Origin: Nodularia sp034931045
Lineage (GTDB): Bacteria; Cyanobacteriota; Cyanobacteriia; Cyanobacteriales; Nostocaceae
Assembly (NCBI RefSeq): GCF_034931045.1
Contig: NZ_JAYGHH010000006.1
Span: forward strand, 62,001-126,000
DNA: 64,000 nt
Direction: 5' to 3'
Shown: in pieces, positions 8,251-17,758 of the stretch
How positions within the stretch are numbered: position 1 is the first letter of the stretch
Layout: every line of letters starts with the position of its first letter
Notes under the pieces: model-generated
The model's database searches: none
Told to the model about the DNA's origin: nothing
The model's input: the letters and a program-made list of their open reading frames with translations, nothing else
Program-made: the position numbers and the translations under genes

Positions 8251-9321
8251 TCATAAATAGCGTGATAAAACTTCGGCGGTAGCCAGTCCGGTTTTTTCCC
8301 AACTGAATTGATTAGCTCTTTTTATACCTTGAGTGGAGAGGTGCGATCGCACTTCCCTATCCTCAGCTATAATCCGCATGGCCTCTGTAATTTCTGCTGT
8401 GTTATGAGGATTGATTAAAATCGCTGCTTCCCCTGCTACTTCTGGCAGTGAAGAAAGGTTAGAGGTAATTACCGGAGTTCCACAAGCCATAGCTTCCAGA
8501 ATCGGCAAACCAAAGCCTTCCCACAGACTCGCAAAAACTAGAGCGATCGCACTATTAATAATCTTTGGTAATTCGTTATAAGATACATAGTTGAGAAACT
8601 TTACTTGTTCAGTGATTCCCAATTCAGCAACCTGCGTTTGTAAAGCTGGAGTATAACGCGAATCAATCGGGCCTGCTAACCATAATTCATACTCACCCCT
8701 ATTTCGTAGCGTCGCAAAAGCAGCTATCAGGCGATGTAAATTCTTATAAGGATCATGTCTGCCAATATAAAGGAAATAACGCCGATTTCCTCCCAATTTT
8801 TCTTTAAAGGGTCGAAAATGTTGGCGATTATAAGCCAAAGGAATGGGCGTAATTTTGCTGGCGGAAATTTGGTAAAAGTCCATCATATCCTGCGCTGTAG
8901 CGTGGGAATTACAGATTATATGCTGCGCTTGTTTGAGGACTTGAGGTATGTAGTAACGATGGTAAGGTGTTAACGGCGAAAACCGTTTGGGAAAGCGCAA
9001 CGGTATTAAGTCATGAGACATCACTACAAAACGACAGTTGCTGTAAAGTGGTGCTTCTGCTAAGGGGGAAAATAACAGCCGAGATTTTAGGTTTTTATAG
9101 ATTTGTGGTAGTTGCAACTGTGTCCACAATAAGCGGCGCAAATGCCCCTTTATACCTTGGTCTGGTGTTAAATTATATGGAATTGGGTAACATTCATAAT
9201 TCGGAATATTCTCCGCAGTGAGTAATGTTAGTTGGGGAAATTTTAGATTCGGGAGAAGATTTAACGCGTAAGTCGATATCCCCGTAGGTTTTGTGGAAAT
9301 AAAAGATAGATTGACTAACAA
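8251..9321 (-). CDS. glycosyltransferase family 4 (GT-B fold)
   Basis: This 356-residue enzyme has the GT4 pattern: N-terminal acceptor domain, then the donor-binding half with FLYIGRHDPYKNLHRLI near residue 180, LVFASLWEGFGLPILEAMACGTPV near residue 260 and SSLPEVAGEAAILINP. The E-x7-E type motif that binds the sugar nucleotide is intact. Predicted to be cytosolic and to build a surface glycan repeat with the genes that follow. It stands at the downstream end of a long minus-strand cluster of sugar genes. Donor and acceptor cannot be told from the sequence. Confidence 0.88.
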   Translation of the reverse strand: MLVNLSFISTKPTGISTYALNLLPNLKFPQLTLLTAENIPNYECYPIPYNLTPDQGIKGHLRRLLWTQLQLPQIYKNLKSRLLFSPLAEAPLYSNCRFVVMSHDLIPLRFPKRFSPLTPYHRYYIPQVLKQAQHIICNSHATAQDMMDFYQISASKITPIPLAYNRQHFRPFKEKLGGNRRYFLYIGRHDPYKNLHRLIAAFATLRNRGEYELWLAGPIDSRYTPALQTQVAELGITEQVKFLNYVSYNELPKIINSAIALVFASLWEGFGLPILEAMACGTPVITSNLSSLPEVAGEAAILINPHNTAEITEAMRIIAEDREVRSHLSTQGIKRANQFSWEKTGLATAEVLSRYL

Positions 9322-9352
9322 TTTTCTAGTTTTTTATAGTAAGCTAATTAAT

Positions 9353-10679
9353 TTAATTACACAAATGATCAAGAAACTCTTCAGCAGATTCTCGCCATAA
9401 AAATGGTTTATACTCATTTGTGATCCGATCTACTAAATGATTGTAGTAAGTGTCTGAATCAAGTAGCCTTTGTAAAGCTTGGTATAGTTCTGTTGGTTGA
9501 TTAGGATCGAAATATATACAAAAATCACCGCCAACTTCAGGTAAAGAACCGCCATTACTAGCAACCACAGGTTTACAATTTTGCAATGCTTCTACAACTG
9601 GTAATCCAAATCCTTCATAGNNNNNNNNNNNNNNNNNNNNNNNNNGAAGCTTGAACTAAACAATAGCAATTTTCATAGAGAACTCTTAGCTGAACATCAG
9701 TAACTGAACCTAGTATATGTATGAATTTACCGCACATCTCATGAGATTCTATAAAAATATCAGTTTCTGAATGCCAACCTTTATTACCTGCAAAAATTAA
9801 ATTTATATTTTGATAATTTGAACTTAATAATAAATCAAATGCGGCTATAATGGTTTTGATATTTTTATGAGGTACTAAACTTCCCACCACCAAAATATAT
9901 TGTTTATTGAGTATTTCTCTGAATTCTGGTTTGAAATCATTCTCCTTCACATTCCTATCTTGTGAAACATTACGAAAAGAGTAATTACATCCTAAACGAA
10001 AGCTTTTAACTATTAAATCGGGATTAGAATTAGCTAATATACCTTGTTTAATCGCAGTCTTATAATCTTCAGCGCTATTTTTTGATATACATAGCACCTG
10101 ATCACATAAGCTAGAATACTCTTGATAAAATAGAGTAAAAGCTTGAGTAAAGTTTTTGGAAGAAAATTCGGGAAACTTTATTGGTATTAGGTCATAAGAT
10201 ATAAGTACAATAGTAACTTTACTTCTTCGTAAATTTTGTAAAAATTTGTAGTATGTTTTAGGTAGATCCCAGTTAGCATCAGCTATTATATAAATATCTT
10301 CTGGTTGTATGGGAGAATTTTCAAACTCCAGCACAACATTTCTTTTATTTCCATTTAAATTTAGCCAATTAAATACAGGTATTAATAAATTTAAAAGTTT
10401 ATTTTGAACCCTATAAAAAATTTTTTGCAATTTTCTAAAAATTTTAATTATGGCATTAGCATAAAAATTGTTTTTAGTAAAATAGTTATATTCTTGGCTA
10501 TTAAGATTAACCACTCTACGCATAAAGTGATTATCAAACATAACTGGAACTATTTCGATATTAGGTTTGTCTAAAGTTATTTTTGATAATTCAGATGTAA
10601 GTTCACGAACTACTCGATGAATTCCAGTATTTTTATATTTATGTTTTGCCGTATGAGTACAATCTATAAATATCCTCAT
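9353..10679 (-). CDS. glycosyltransferase family 4, interrupted by an assembly gap
   Basis: One gene is split by 25 N at 9621-9645. The N-terminal part (10679 down to the gap) opens MRIFIDCTHTAKHKYKNTGIHR, typical of GT4 enzymes, and has VVGSLVPHKNIKTIIAAFD; it breaks off in CLVQAS. The C-terminal part resumes in YEGFGLPVVEALQNCKPV, then SLPEVGGDFCIYF. Joined, they give a normal GT4 of roughly 440 residues. Frame is kept only if the true gap is a multiple of three, and a 3-base gap would complete the family motif AS-x-YEGFGLP. The apparent early stop after the gap is therefore an artefact of the 25-N placeholder. The DNA is AT-rich compared with pyk or nadB. Confidence 0.85.
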
Positions 10680-10844
10680 TAAAAAATCCCTAATTATAAG
10701 TTATTTTGCTTAAAAATATGCCTCATCAAAACAAAAATAAGCAAATGTCATACCACAAAATTTTTAAATACTTAAAAACCAGTATTTTTTATTGCTTCCT
10801 ACTCTGTTCAATGATCAATAATTTATGTAGCTGTGATTCAACAA

Positions 10845-11819
10845 TTAGCCAGATTTACTGCTTAATTTATTTAGGTCAGAATTAACCATTAACTCAACCA
10901 TTTGCTCAAAAGAATACTCAAGTTTCCAACCTAACTGATTTTTAATTTTATCCACAGAACCGACTAATTGCACTGGTTCATCAGGACGGTAAAATGCGGG
11001 GTCAACTGAAACATAATCTTGCCAGTTTAGACCAACACAGTTAAAAGCACATTCAACGAGTTCTCTCACCGAATGAGTTTCACCACTAGCAATAATATAG
11101 TCGTCGGGTTGCTCTTGTTGTAACATTAGCCACATGGCATAAACAGCATCCTTGGCATAGCACCAATCACGACAGGCATCTAAATTACCTAATTTTAATT
11201 CATTTGCTAAACCTAATTTGATTTGGGCTGCTGCATGGGTAATTTTACGAAATACAAATTCCGTCCCCCGTCGGGGAGATTCGTGAGTGTAGGTAATACC
11301 ACAGCAGCCATAGATATTATATTTTTGTCGATAGTTCACAGTCATCCAATGGGCATAAGCTTTAGCCACACCATAGGGATTACGAGGACGAAAAGCGGTG
11401 CGTTCAGTTTGGGGTGATTCGTCCGGTTGACCAAAAACCTCACTACTAGAGGCTTGGTAAAATTTAGCATCAGGTTTGCAGCGCCGAATTGATTCTAAAA
11501 GACGGGAAACACCAAGTGCTGTATATTCCGCCGTCAGGGATGGTTGAGTCCAGGAAAGAGGGACGTAGCTTTGAGAAGCGAGATTATAGATTTCATCCGG
11601 TTGTGAATCTGTAATTACGTCCATTAATGAACATTGGTCTAGCAGATCACCGGGTACAATTTGAACGTCGCTGGAAAGGTGGCTAATCCGTTCCAGGTTG
11701 CTGGTACTGGAACGACGGACTAATCCAAATACTTGATAACCTTTTGCTATGAGGAGTTCGGCGAGATAAGAACCGTCTTGTCCAGTTAAGCCGGTGATGA
11801 GGGCTTTTTTGGTAGTCAT
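10845..11819 (-). CDS. gmd: GDP-mannose 4,6-dehydratase
   Basis: Gmd turns GDP-mannose into GDP-4-keto-6-deoxymannose, the precursor of GDP-fucose, rhamnose and related deoxysugars. The 324 residues show the NAD(P)-binding glycine motif GLTGQDGSYLAE (10-21), the catalytic Tyr/Lys pair in YGVAK (Y149, K153), SSSEVFG upstream of it and the Gmd signature HESPRRGTEFVFRKI. It is a little shorter than E. coli Gmd. It lies between glycosyltransferase genes on the same strand, which fits supply of a deoxyhexose donor. No GDP-fucose synthase (WcaG-like) gene is in the window. Confidence 0.94.
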   Translation of the reverse strand: MTTKKALITGLTGQDGSYLAELLIAKGYQVFGLVRRSSTSNLERISHLSSDVQIVPGDLLDQCSLMDVITDSQPDEIYNLASQSYVPLSWTQPSLTAEYTALGVSRLLESIRRCKPDAKFYQASSSEVFGQPDESPQTERTAFRPRNPYGVAKAYAHWMTVNYRQKYNIYGCCGITYTHESPRRGTEFVFRKITHAAAQIKLGLANELKLGNLDACRDWCYAKDAVYAMWLMLQQEQPDDYIIASGETHSVRELVECAFNCVGLNWQDYVSVDPAFYRPDEPVQLVGSVDKIKNQLGWKLEYSFEQMVELMVNSDLNKLSSKSG

Positions 11820-11890
11820 AACTCCCTTTGTAATTTATTAACGCTTAATTTTATTATGAATACAGTGTATAGTCTATTATTTGATCAGTT

Positions 11891-14800
11891 TTAAAGCACC
11901 GATACTTTTGGTTTGATACCCACCAAAATAGGAAATTTTCCTAGATAAAAAACTCGGAACTCTACTAGACATGATGTAGCTAAAATAAACTCTATTTTTA
12001 TTGTTTCTTCATTTAACAAATCTCGTAGTTTAATTTCTGTTCTGGCTATGACTTTCATTCCGTCATTAGTGGCAATATCTGCTGTAGCAACAATTGTATC
12101 TAATTGGGTTTTAGTTATTCTTTTATCAACAGGGGATATTTCAAATTCAACTAAATATTTACCTTGATGATAACAATCATAGGGTCCAAAAATTGCAAAT
12201 CCCTGCCCATCAATGGGATTTGCTAGAATAAAATAGTCTTGGTTTTTTTCAACAATTGAGCCTATTTGATGAAAAACTACCTCATTTTTATTTTTTTGAT
12301 TTTCTAAATATATCTCCTGCATTCGCACATTTAAACTGTGATTTACAAGACTGCAATCTTTCGACTTTTTGGCTACTACCCACCAAACGAAACAATCATG
12401 AGGATCTTGATTAATTGCATTTTGTATATCTGCTTGGGAAAATTTATTGGTTTGTAAGCCACTTTTTAGACATTTACCAAATAACTGAGGTGGGGTTCCT
12501 AATAATTTTTTTGGAATTAACCCACACGAATCTTGGATCTCAAAGCCTGCTATTTCTAAAAGCTCACATATTTGCTCAAAAATTAGTTCATGTATATGTT
12601 CTGGCTGCTTCCATCCATACCTATTACTGATCGTGTAATTCGGACTGTCAAGTACAAAAATGCCATCTGGCTTCATTACTCTGTTGACTTCTAACAAGAA
12701 ACTTACTTGTGCTTCCCATGATATATGTTCGATAAATTGCCCAGCAAATAATAAATCAAAACTTTGTGATTCTATAACACTTAAGTCTTGTCCGTCATGT
12801 TGAATCCAAGTGACATTTTTTGGTAAATTCAATGGTTTTTCATTTAAGTCTATACCAGTATGATTGTCAACAGAGTAAGGATAAAACTTATCAAACCATT
12901 CAAAATACCAGCTTCCAGCACATCCAATACTTAATATATTTTGAGATTTTGGAATATTAGCAATACAAATAGAGCGACATTCATGCAAAAACAAATTAAA
13001 ATCAAGGGTTTTTTCAAGCTGCTCTGCATAACTGATTGTATCTTTCAAATCAATACTAGTTTCTGGATTATATTCTTGCTCTTTAGTAGTATCTATAACT
13101 TGAGCAAAAGGAATAAGCATTCTTTGAGAAATGTTAGTGTCTATTTGAGCTAATTCTCGTCCCACATGATCAGCAAGCATTTTGCGTTTTGCTTGAGATG
13201 AACAAAGCACCTGTTTAATAAAGTCTACATATAAACCTGCACACCGTTCTGGCGAATGTTCTCTAGCAATATATTCAGAGGCATTTTGACTTAGTGAATT
13301 TCTATACTCTAAATTTTTAGTCAGTAGCATCAAAGCCTGAAATATTGCCTCAACCTCGTTATTTTGACTAGGCTGGGGTATTTTTAATACTACGTCATCG
13401 GGAAAATCAGAGAAAGAACCTATATCTGTAACAATTGTAGGTTTCCCCACAGACAAAATTCGTAGTAGTGAGGCAGAACTTTCACCTTTGAATGGAAATC
13501 TTAAATTAAGACAAATATCTGAAACTTCTATGTATCGGTAAAAATCCAGCATATTCACATAGCCAGTCACCTTTACATGGCCTTGTAAATTGAGGTTGCT
13601 AACTTCATTTTCAATATTAATTGAACCAAGGTAATCAGTACCACCCACAAATACTAAATAAGCATTTGGCTGATTTGTATGATACTTCTTAAAGGCATGA
13701 AGAATTTGTAAAGGACGTTTAGTACTACTGATAAAGCCAAAAGTTGATATGACAAAGCTATCGTCCGGAATACCTAAATTTTGACGCTCATCTCTACCAG
13801 ATTTTTCCTTGCTAGTAAATTTAGGTACAAGTTGGGGTATATGAACGATATAGTCATTATCATTAGTAAATTCTCGGATAGCAAGTTCATAAGCCCATCT
13901 ACTATGTAATACAACTCCTATAGAACGTGTAAAAATTCTTCTGTTGATATAAATTCCCGCTTCAGGTAACTTTTCATGAATATTTAAACTTCCAGTTTGA
14001 AGTAAGTTTAGGATTTCTGTCGCTCTATCTTTCCCATAACTGTGTTCCATTTCTTTCGACAAGTGAACACCAAATTCTGGACAATGAGCGTCCATATAAT
14101 TAATTAGACCTCCTAAATAATAATCATGTAATACTGAGATGCCAGTATACCTCATTATTTGGAAATACATATAAGAATGATAACTACTATTACCTATTTG
14201 ATAAATAATACCTTCATATTCTTGAAGTTGTAATCTGTCTTCAAATTGGCTATGGAGAAATAAATTATCGTTTACACTGACATCAGGTGAGTAACTGCCA
14301 TCGTGGTACAAGTCAAGATCATAGTGTTTTGATAAGGAGGGTAATAAATCTTGGCTATAATCTGCTATACCAGATTTAGCTGGTGGAAATGGGCTAAAAA
14401 AAGCTATTTGTGGCTTTGTATTAACTGTTTTAATTCTGTTAAAAGAAATAGATATTTTATTTAATTGCTGATGTTCTTGAAAAACATCAATCATATTTTT
14501 AGCAACAGATTTCCAAGAAAATTTTGCTGCTTGCTGAATTGCCTCTAATGATATTTTTTCTCTTAAATTCTCATTAAATAGGATTGTTTGCATAATTCGA
14601 GCTATATCATCAGGCAAATTTGGATCGAATAGCTGATTTTCATCTCCTATAATTTCAGGTAAAGATGAATTATTGCTTGCAACACATGGCGCACCGCATG
14701 ACATAGCCTCAAGTAGAGGTAAGCCGAAGCCTTCATAAAAAGAGGGGAAAACAAATAAAGAACAGGTTGAGTACAAAGCTCTTAATTCTTCATCTGAAAT

Positions 14801-15625
14801 ATAATTGGTTAGGACAATTGACTTATCAATTCCTTGTTTTGAAGCTAAGGTAGTAATTTTTTTAGTAAAATGTTCAGAAACTTTGCAAGCAATTACTAAC
14901 TGGTAACATTCTTGTAAACTCTTGGGTAGAAGAGAAAAAGCTGTTAATAAACCTTCAACATTTTTCCGCCAATCCTCACCTCCAGTATAAAGAATAAATT
15001 TTTTATTAATTCCAAATTTATCTGCAAAATTTTTGAGCCAAGCTTTGTGTTCATTAGTATGAACTCGACGAAAGAAGGGCGATATACCTCCAGAAATGTT
15101 GAGAACTTTCTTAGGAGATACATTGAGGTATTTGATTACGTCTTGACGAGTAGATTCCGAGATTGCAAATATAAAATCAGCATTACTGATATTTTTTAAT
15201 CGCTTCATATATAACGAATGCATATTTGCGTCTTGCAAATATTTATCTGCAAATATGAGTGGGATTAAATCATAACAAATTACAAAAACATTTTTATAAA
15301 AACCCTTATAATCAGGTACGATAGATTCTAGTCCCTCCATAGGACTAGGGATAAATATGATGTCAGTGTCTGTTGATGTTAGGACAGTTTTCAATAACAA
15401 ATCATTGAAGTTGCAACTACCAATGTATGGATAGTTTATATAGCTATAGGGAAATGTATTTTCATCTAATTCTGGTGCTGGTAGAGTCTTATTAGCATAT
15501 AACTGATAAGTATAATTATGCTGTAAGCTAAATAGGGCTTCTATTACAGACTTGGTGTAACGGCCAATACCTCTATTCCTAGAATTAGTTGTTTGTAGGG
15601 CTTGAATATCAATTGCTATTTTCAT
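11891..15625 (-). CDS. multidomain glycosyltransferase-glycosyltransferase-methyltransferase
   Basis: This very long protein (1244 residues) is a fusion. Residues 1-390 are a GT4 enzyme (RGIGRYTKSVIEAL, FILYTGGEDWRKNVEGLL, FVFPSFYEGFGLPLLEAMSCG). Residues about 405-785 are a second GT4-like unit starting with PQIAFFSPFPPAKSGIADYS, with FGFISSTKRPLQILHAF. Residues about 860-1060 are a class I SAM methyltransferase (NILSIGCAGSWYFEWF, LLFAGQFIEHISWE). The last 130 residues look like a beta-sandwich with FAIFGPYDCYHQGKYLVEFE, possibly sugar-binding. The protein could add two sugars and methylate the chain, as seen in O-antigen chain-terminating systems. The order of modules is read directly; reaction details are inferred. 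Confidence 0.85.
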   Translation of the reverse strand: MKIAIDIQALQTTNSRNRGIGRYTKSVIEALFSLQHNYTYQLYANKTLPAPELDENTFPYSYINYPYIGSCNFNDLLLKTVLTSTDTDIIFIPSPMEGLESIVPDYKGFYKNVFVICYDLIPLIFADKYLQDANMHSLYMKRLKNISNADFIFAISESTRQDVIKYLNVSPKKVLNISGGISPFFRRVHTNEHKAWLKNFADKFGINKKFILYTGGEDWRKNVEGLLTAFSLLPKSLQECYQLVIACKVSEHFTKKITTLASKQGIDKSIVLTNYISDEELRALYSTCSLFVFPSFYEGFGLPLLEAMSCGAPCVASNNSSLPEIIGDENQLFDPNLPDDIARIMQTILFNENLREKISLEAIQQAAKFSWKSVAKNMIDVFQEHQQLNKISISFNRIKTVNTKPQIAFFSPFPPAKSGIADYSQDLLPSLSKHYDLDLYHDGSYSPDVSVNDNLFLHSQFEDRLQLQEYEGIIYQIGNSSYHSYMYFQIMRYTGISVLHDYYLGGLINYMDAHCPEFGVHLSKEMEHSYGKDRATEILNLLQTGSLNIHEKLPEAGIYINRRIFTRSIGVVLHSRWAYELAIREFTNDNDYIVHIPQLVPKFTSKEKSGRDERQNLGIPDDSFVISTFGFISSTKRPLQILHAFKKYHTNQPNAYLVFVGGTDYLGSINIENEVSNLNLQGHVKVTGYVNMLDFYRYIEVSDICLNLRFPFKGESSASLLRILSVGKPTIVTDIGSFSDFPDDVVLKIPQPSQNNEVEAIFQALMLLTKNLEYRNSLSQNASEYIAREHSPERCAGLYVDFIKQVLCSSQAKRKMLADHVGRELAQIDTNISQRMLIPFAQVIDTTKEQEYNPETSIDLKDTISYAEQLEKTLDFNLFLHECRSICIANIPKSQNILSIGCAGSWYFEWFDKFYPYSVDNHTGIDLNEKPLNLPKNVTWIQHDGQDLSVIESQSFDLLFAGQFIEHISWEAQVSFLLEVNRVMKPDGIFVLDSPNYTISNRYGWKQPEHIHELIFEQICELLEIAGFEIQDSCGLIPKKLLGTPPQLFGKCLKSGLQTNKFSQADIQNAINQDPHDCFVWWVVAKKSKDCSLVNHSLNVRMQEIYLENQKNKNEVVFHQIGSIVEKNQDYFILANPIDGQGFAIFGPYDCYHQGKYLVEFEISPVDKRITKTQLDTIVATADIATNDGMKVIARTEIKLRDLLNEETIKIEFILATSCLVEFRVFYLGKFPILVGIKPKVSVL

Positions 15626-15655
15626 GCTAATTAAAGTTTAAATTTGCTTGTATCT

Positions 15656-16798
15656 CTATAAGGTTTTTTTACATACCAACATAGCGACTGCACCAGGAAG
15701 GTAATTATTTGGATGATGTTCCTGAACAGCAGCATCTAATTCATTTTCAGTCATAGTCCAAGTAAAATAATCCTTGCGTATTCCATAAGATATTTGCGTG
15801 ATATTAAAGCTTTGAGTTAGTCTTTGGAGTGCTTCCTTATCATAGATTCTATGTACTGGTGTTAAAGCTTTTTTGCCATAAGGAACTGTGAAAATAAAAT
15901 TACCTTCGGGTTTTAAAAGGTTATGGATTTGTTTGACAGCTTCAACATCATAAGTTACTCCGACTTCATCCCCATACCATCCCAAGCCAATATGCTCTAG
16001 AGTAGATAAAGCAATTATACAATCGAAACTAGCTGGTGAAAAAACAGGCTTGCAGATATCAGTTTTAACAAATTTTAAATTAGGATGAAATAAAGCAATC
16101 GGACGAATATCAATTGCTGTAACTGAGTAATTAAGACTAGCTAATTCATACGGAAGGAGACTTTCAGCAGAACCAACATCTAGAATGGTTATGTTGCTTG
16201 AGTCATACAAACGTGCCAGAGATTGTAAAACAAAAGATTTTTCTAATATCCTTTCGTTAGTTCCTGCCCAGTAAGCTGCACCATTCTCTTGATAGCCTAC
16301 AATTATTGGTTCATTGAACCACAAACCACTTGCTATTTTAGCTTCTTCAATAGATAAAATTTGATTTACTACACTTTTTTCTGAATTTAATTTAGCGGAT
16401 ATTTCTTCTAAATTAGGTAAGCTTTCTACTTTCTGTGCTAACTGAGTAAGTTTTTCATTTAATTCTATATTTTTTACAGATGTTTCATGGTTTTCTTGTA
16501 TTAAATTATACAAAACTTCTTTAACAGCAGAATTAAACGAAATTTGCCTTTTTAATATGTGCCAAGTTAATTTTTTAAGAAGATTTTTTAATACTTTGCT
16601 AATGGGAGAGATATATATATCGTTAAAGTAAAGTAAGTAATTACCATCTAGCTCTATAAACTGACGAGTGTACATTGATTGAGAACGTACATTAATTACC
16701 TTATTTTCTGTATCTTGCTCATTTTTTGTTTCTGGAAATAATTTCCGAGATTCCTGATAAACATGATTGATTCTATCTAGTACTGTTTCAACTTCCAT
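15656..16798 (-). CDS. class I SAM-dependent methyltransferase
   Basis: The 380-residue protein has an N-terminal helical, charged region of about 160 residues with coiled-coil character (NHETSVKNIELNEKLTQLAQ) and a C-terminal Rossmann-type methyltransferase. Motif I is ITILDVGSAESLLPYELA, the acidic residue after strand 2 is in VTAIDIRP, and the later motif is FDCIIALSTLEHIGLGWYGD, with LLKPEGNFIFTVPYG after it. It ends 30 bases before the three-domain glycosyltransferase gene on the same strand and likely acts on the same glycan. The substrate is unknown. Confidence 0.82.
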   Translation of the reverse strand: MEVETVLDRINHVYQESRKLFPETKNEQDTENKVINVRSQSMYTRQFIELDGNYLLYFNDIYISPISKVLKNLLKKLTWHILKRQISFNSAVKEVLYNLIQENHETSVKNIELNEKLTQLAQKVESLPNLEEISAKLNSEKSVVNQILSIEEAKIASGLWFNEPIIVGYQENGAAYWAGTNERILEKSFVLQSLARLYDSSNITILDVGSAESLLPYELASLNYSVTAIDIRPIALFHPNLKFVKTDICKPVFSPASFDCIIALSTLEHIGLGWYGDEVGVTYDVEAVKQIHNLLKPEGNFIFTVPYGKKALTPVHRIYDKEALQRLTQSFNITQISYGIRKDYFTWTMTENELDAAVQEHHPNNYLPGAVAMLVCKKTL

Positions 16799-17017
16799 CT
16801 AAATTCTCCTAAGTTTTAATTACCGAAAAAATCAACTGACTTGGTTTATGGGTTTTTTAGTATTTTCATGCCTAATTTAAACTATTTATAATTAGGAGAA
16901 ACCTTTGCAACTGAAAAAGCGTAGTCTAGTTATTTACATAAAGTAGTAATAAACAAACATAATATTATCAAAACTATCTCTTAATTCATTTCAGTAATCG
17001 CTATATAGAAATATACC

Positions 17018-17758
17018 TTAACTTTGGTTTAATGAATTGAGGTAGCAGTCTACAGTCTCATCAGCATTTCCCATAAAGCGTATTTTGCCTTGATCTAACC
17101 AAACTCCATGAATACAAGATTGTTTCACAAAATTTAAATCATGGGATACTACCAATACAGTTGCATTATGATCCCAAAATTTCTCGATCCTTCGTTTACA
17201 CTTGTTTTTAAAACTTTCGTCTCCTACTGACAATACTTCATCCAAAATCAAAATATCCGGCTGTACGTCTGTGGCAATGGCAAACCCCAGCCTTGCAACC
17301 ATACCAGAAGACAGTCCCTTAACGGGAACTAGTGCATAGTCCTGCAATTCGGCAAATTCCAAAATTGACTGTGTTCTTTCTCTCATTTCGTTTCTAGAGA
17401 AACCTAATAATACTCCATATAACAAAATATTGTCCATTACTGAAATTTCTGCATCGAAACCTGCTCCCAGTTCGATTAAAGGCGCAATCTTACCCCGTAC
17501 CCTGACGGTTCCACTGGTTTGTTTGAGAATGCCAGAGATTATCTTTAAAAGTGTTGATTTACCAGAGCCATTTGCACCAATAATCCCTATCTTTTCTCCT
17601 TTACTTACCACCATATCAATTTTATCCAATACCAATTTCTTCGCTGGTTGGCGATACTTACCCTCTAGAAAAGATAATACAGTTTTCTTGAGATCATAAG
17701 AAAACTCTTCTTGAGTCCGTCGCCAAAGGGATATTTTATCTAGACGAATTACTTCCAT
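17018..17758 (-). CDS. polysaccharide ABC exporter ATP-binding protein (Wzt/TagH type)
   Basis: This ATPase drives export of a surface polysaccharide. Walker A is GANGSGKST at residues 61-69, the ABC signature is LSSGMVARLGFA, and Walker B is PDILILDEVLSVGD. Such sequences (VLSVGDESFKNKC) are typical of the Wzt/TagH/KpsT export branch. At 246 residues it has only the ATPase domain and lacks the C-terminal sugar-binding domain that chain-length-controlling Wzt proteins carry. Its ATG follows the permease gene with no spacer: the permease stop is at 17759-17761 and the start codon at 17756-17758. Confidence 0.92.
   Translation of the reverse strand: MEVIRLDKISLWRRTQEEFSYDLKKTVLSFLEGKYRQPAKKLVLDKIDMVVSKGEKIGIIGANGSGKSTLLKIISGILKQTSGTVRVRGKIAPLIELGAGFDAEISVMDNILLYGVLLGFSRNEMRERTQSILEFAELQDYALVPVKGLSSGMVARLGFAIATDVQPDILILDEVLSVGDESFKNKCKRRIEKFWDHNATVLVVSHDLNFVKQSCIHGVWLDQGKIRFMGNADETVDCYLNSLNQS

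Noticed and set aside
9353..10679. Frameshifted pseudogene in the glycan cluster
   Set aside because: The break coincides with a 25-N gap, and both sides match one continuous GT4 motif; it is an assembly artefact.
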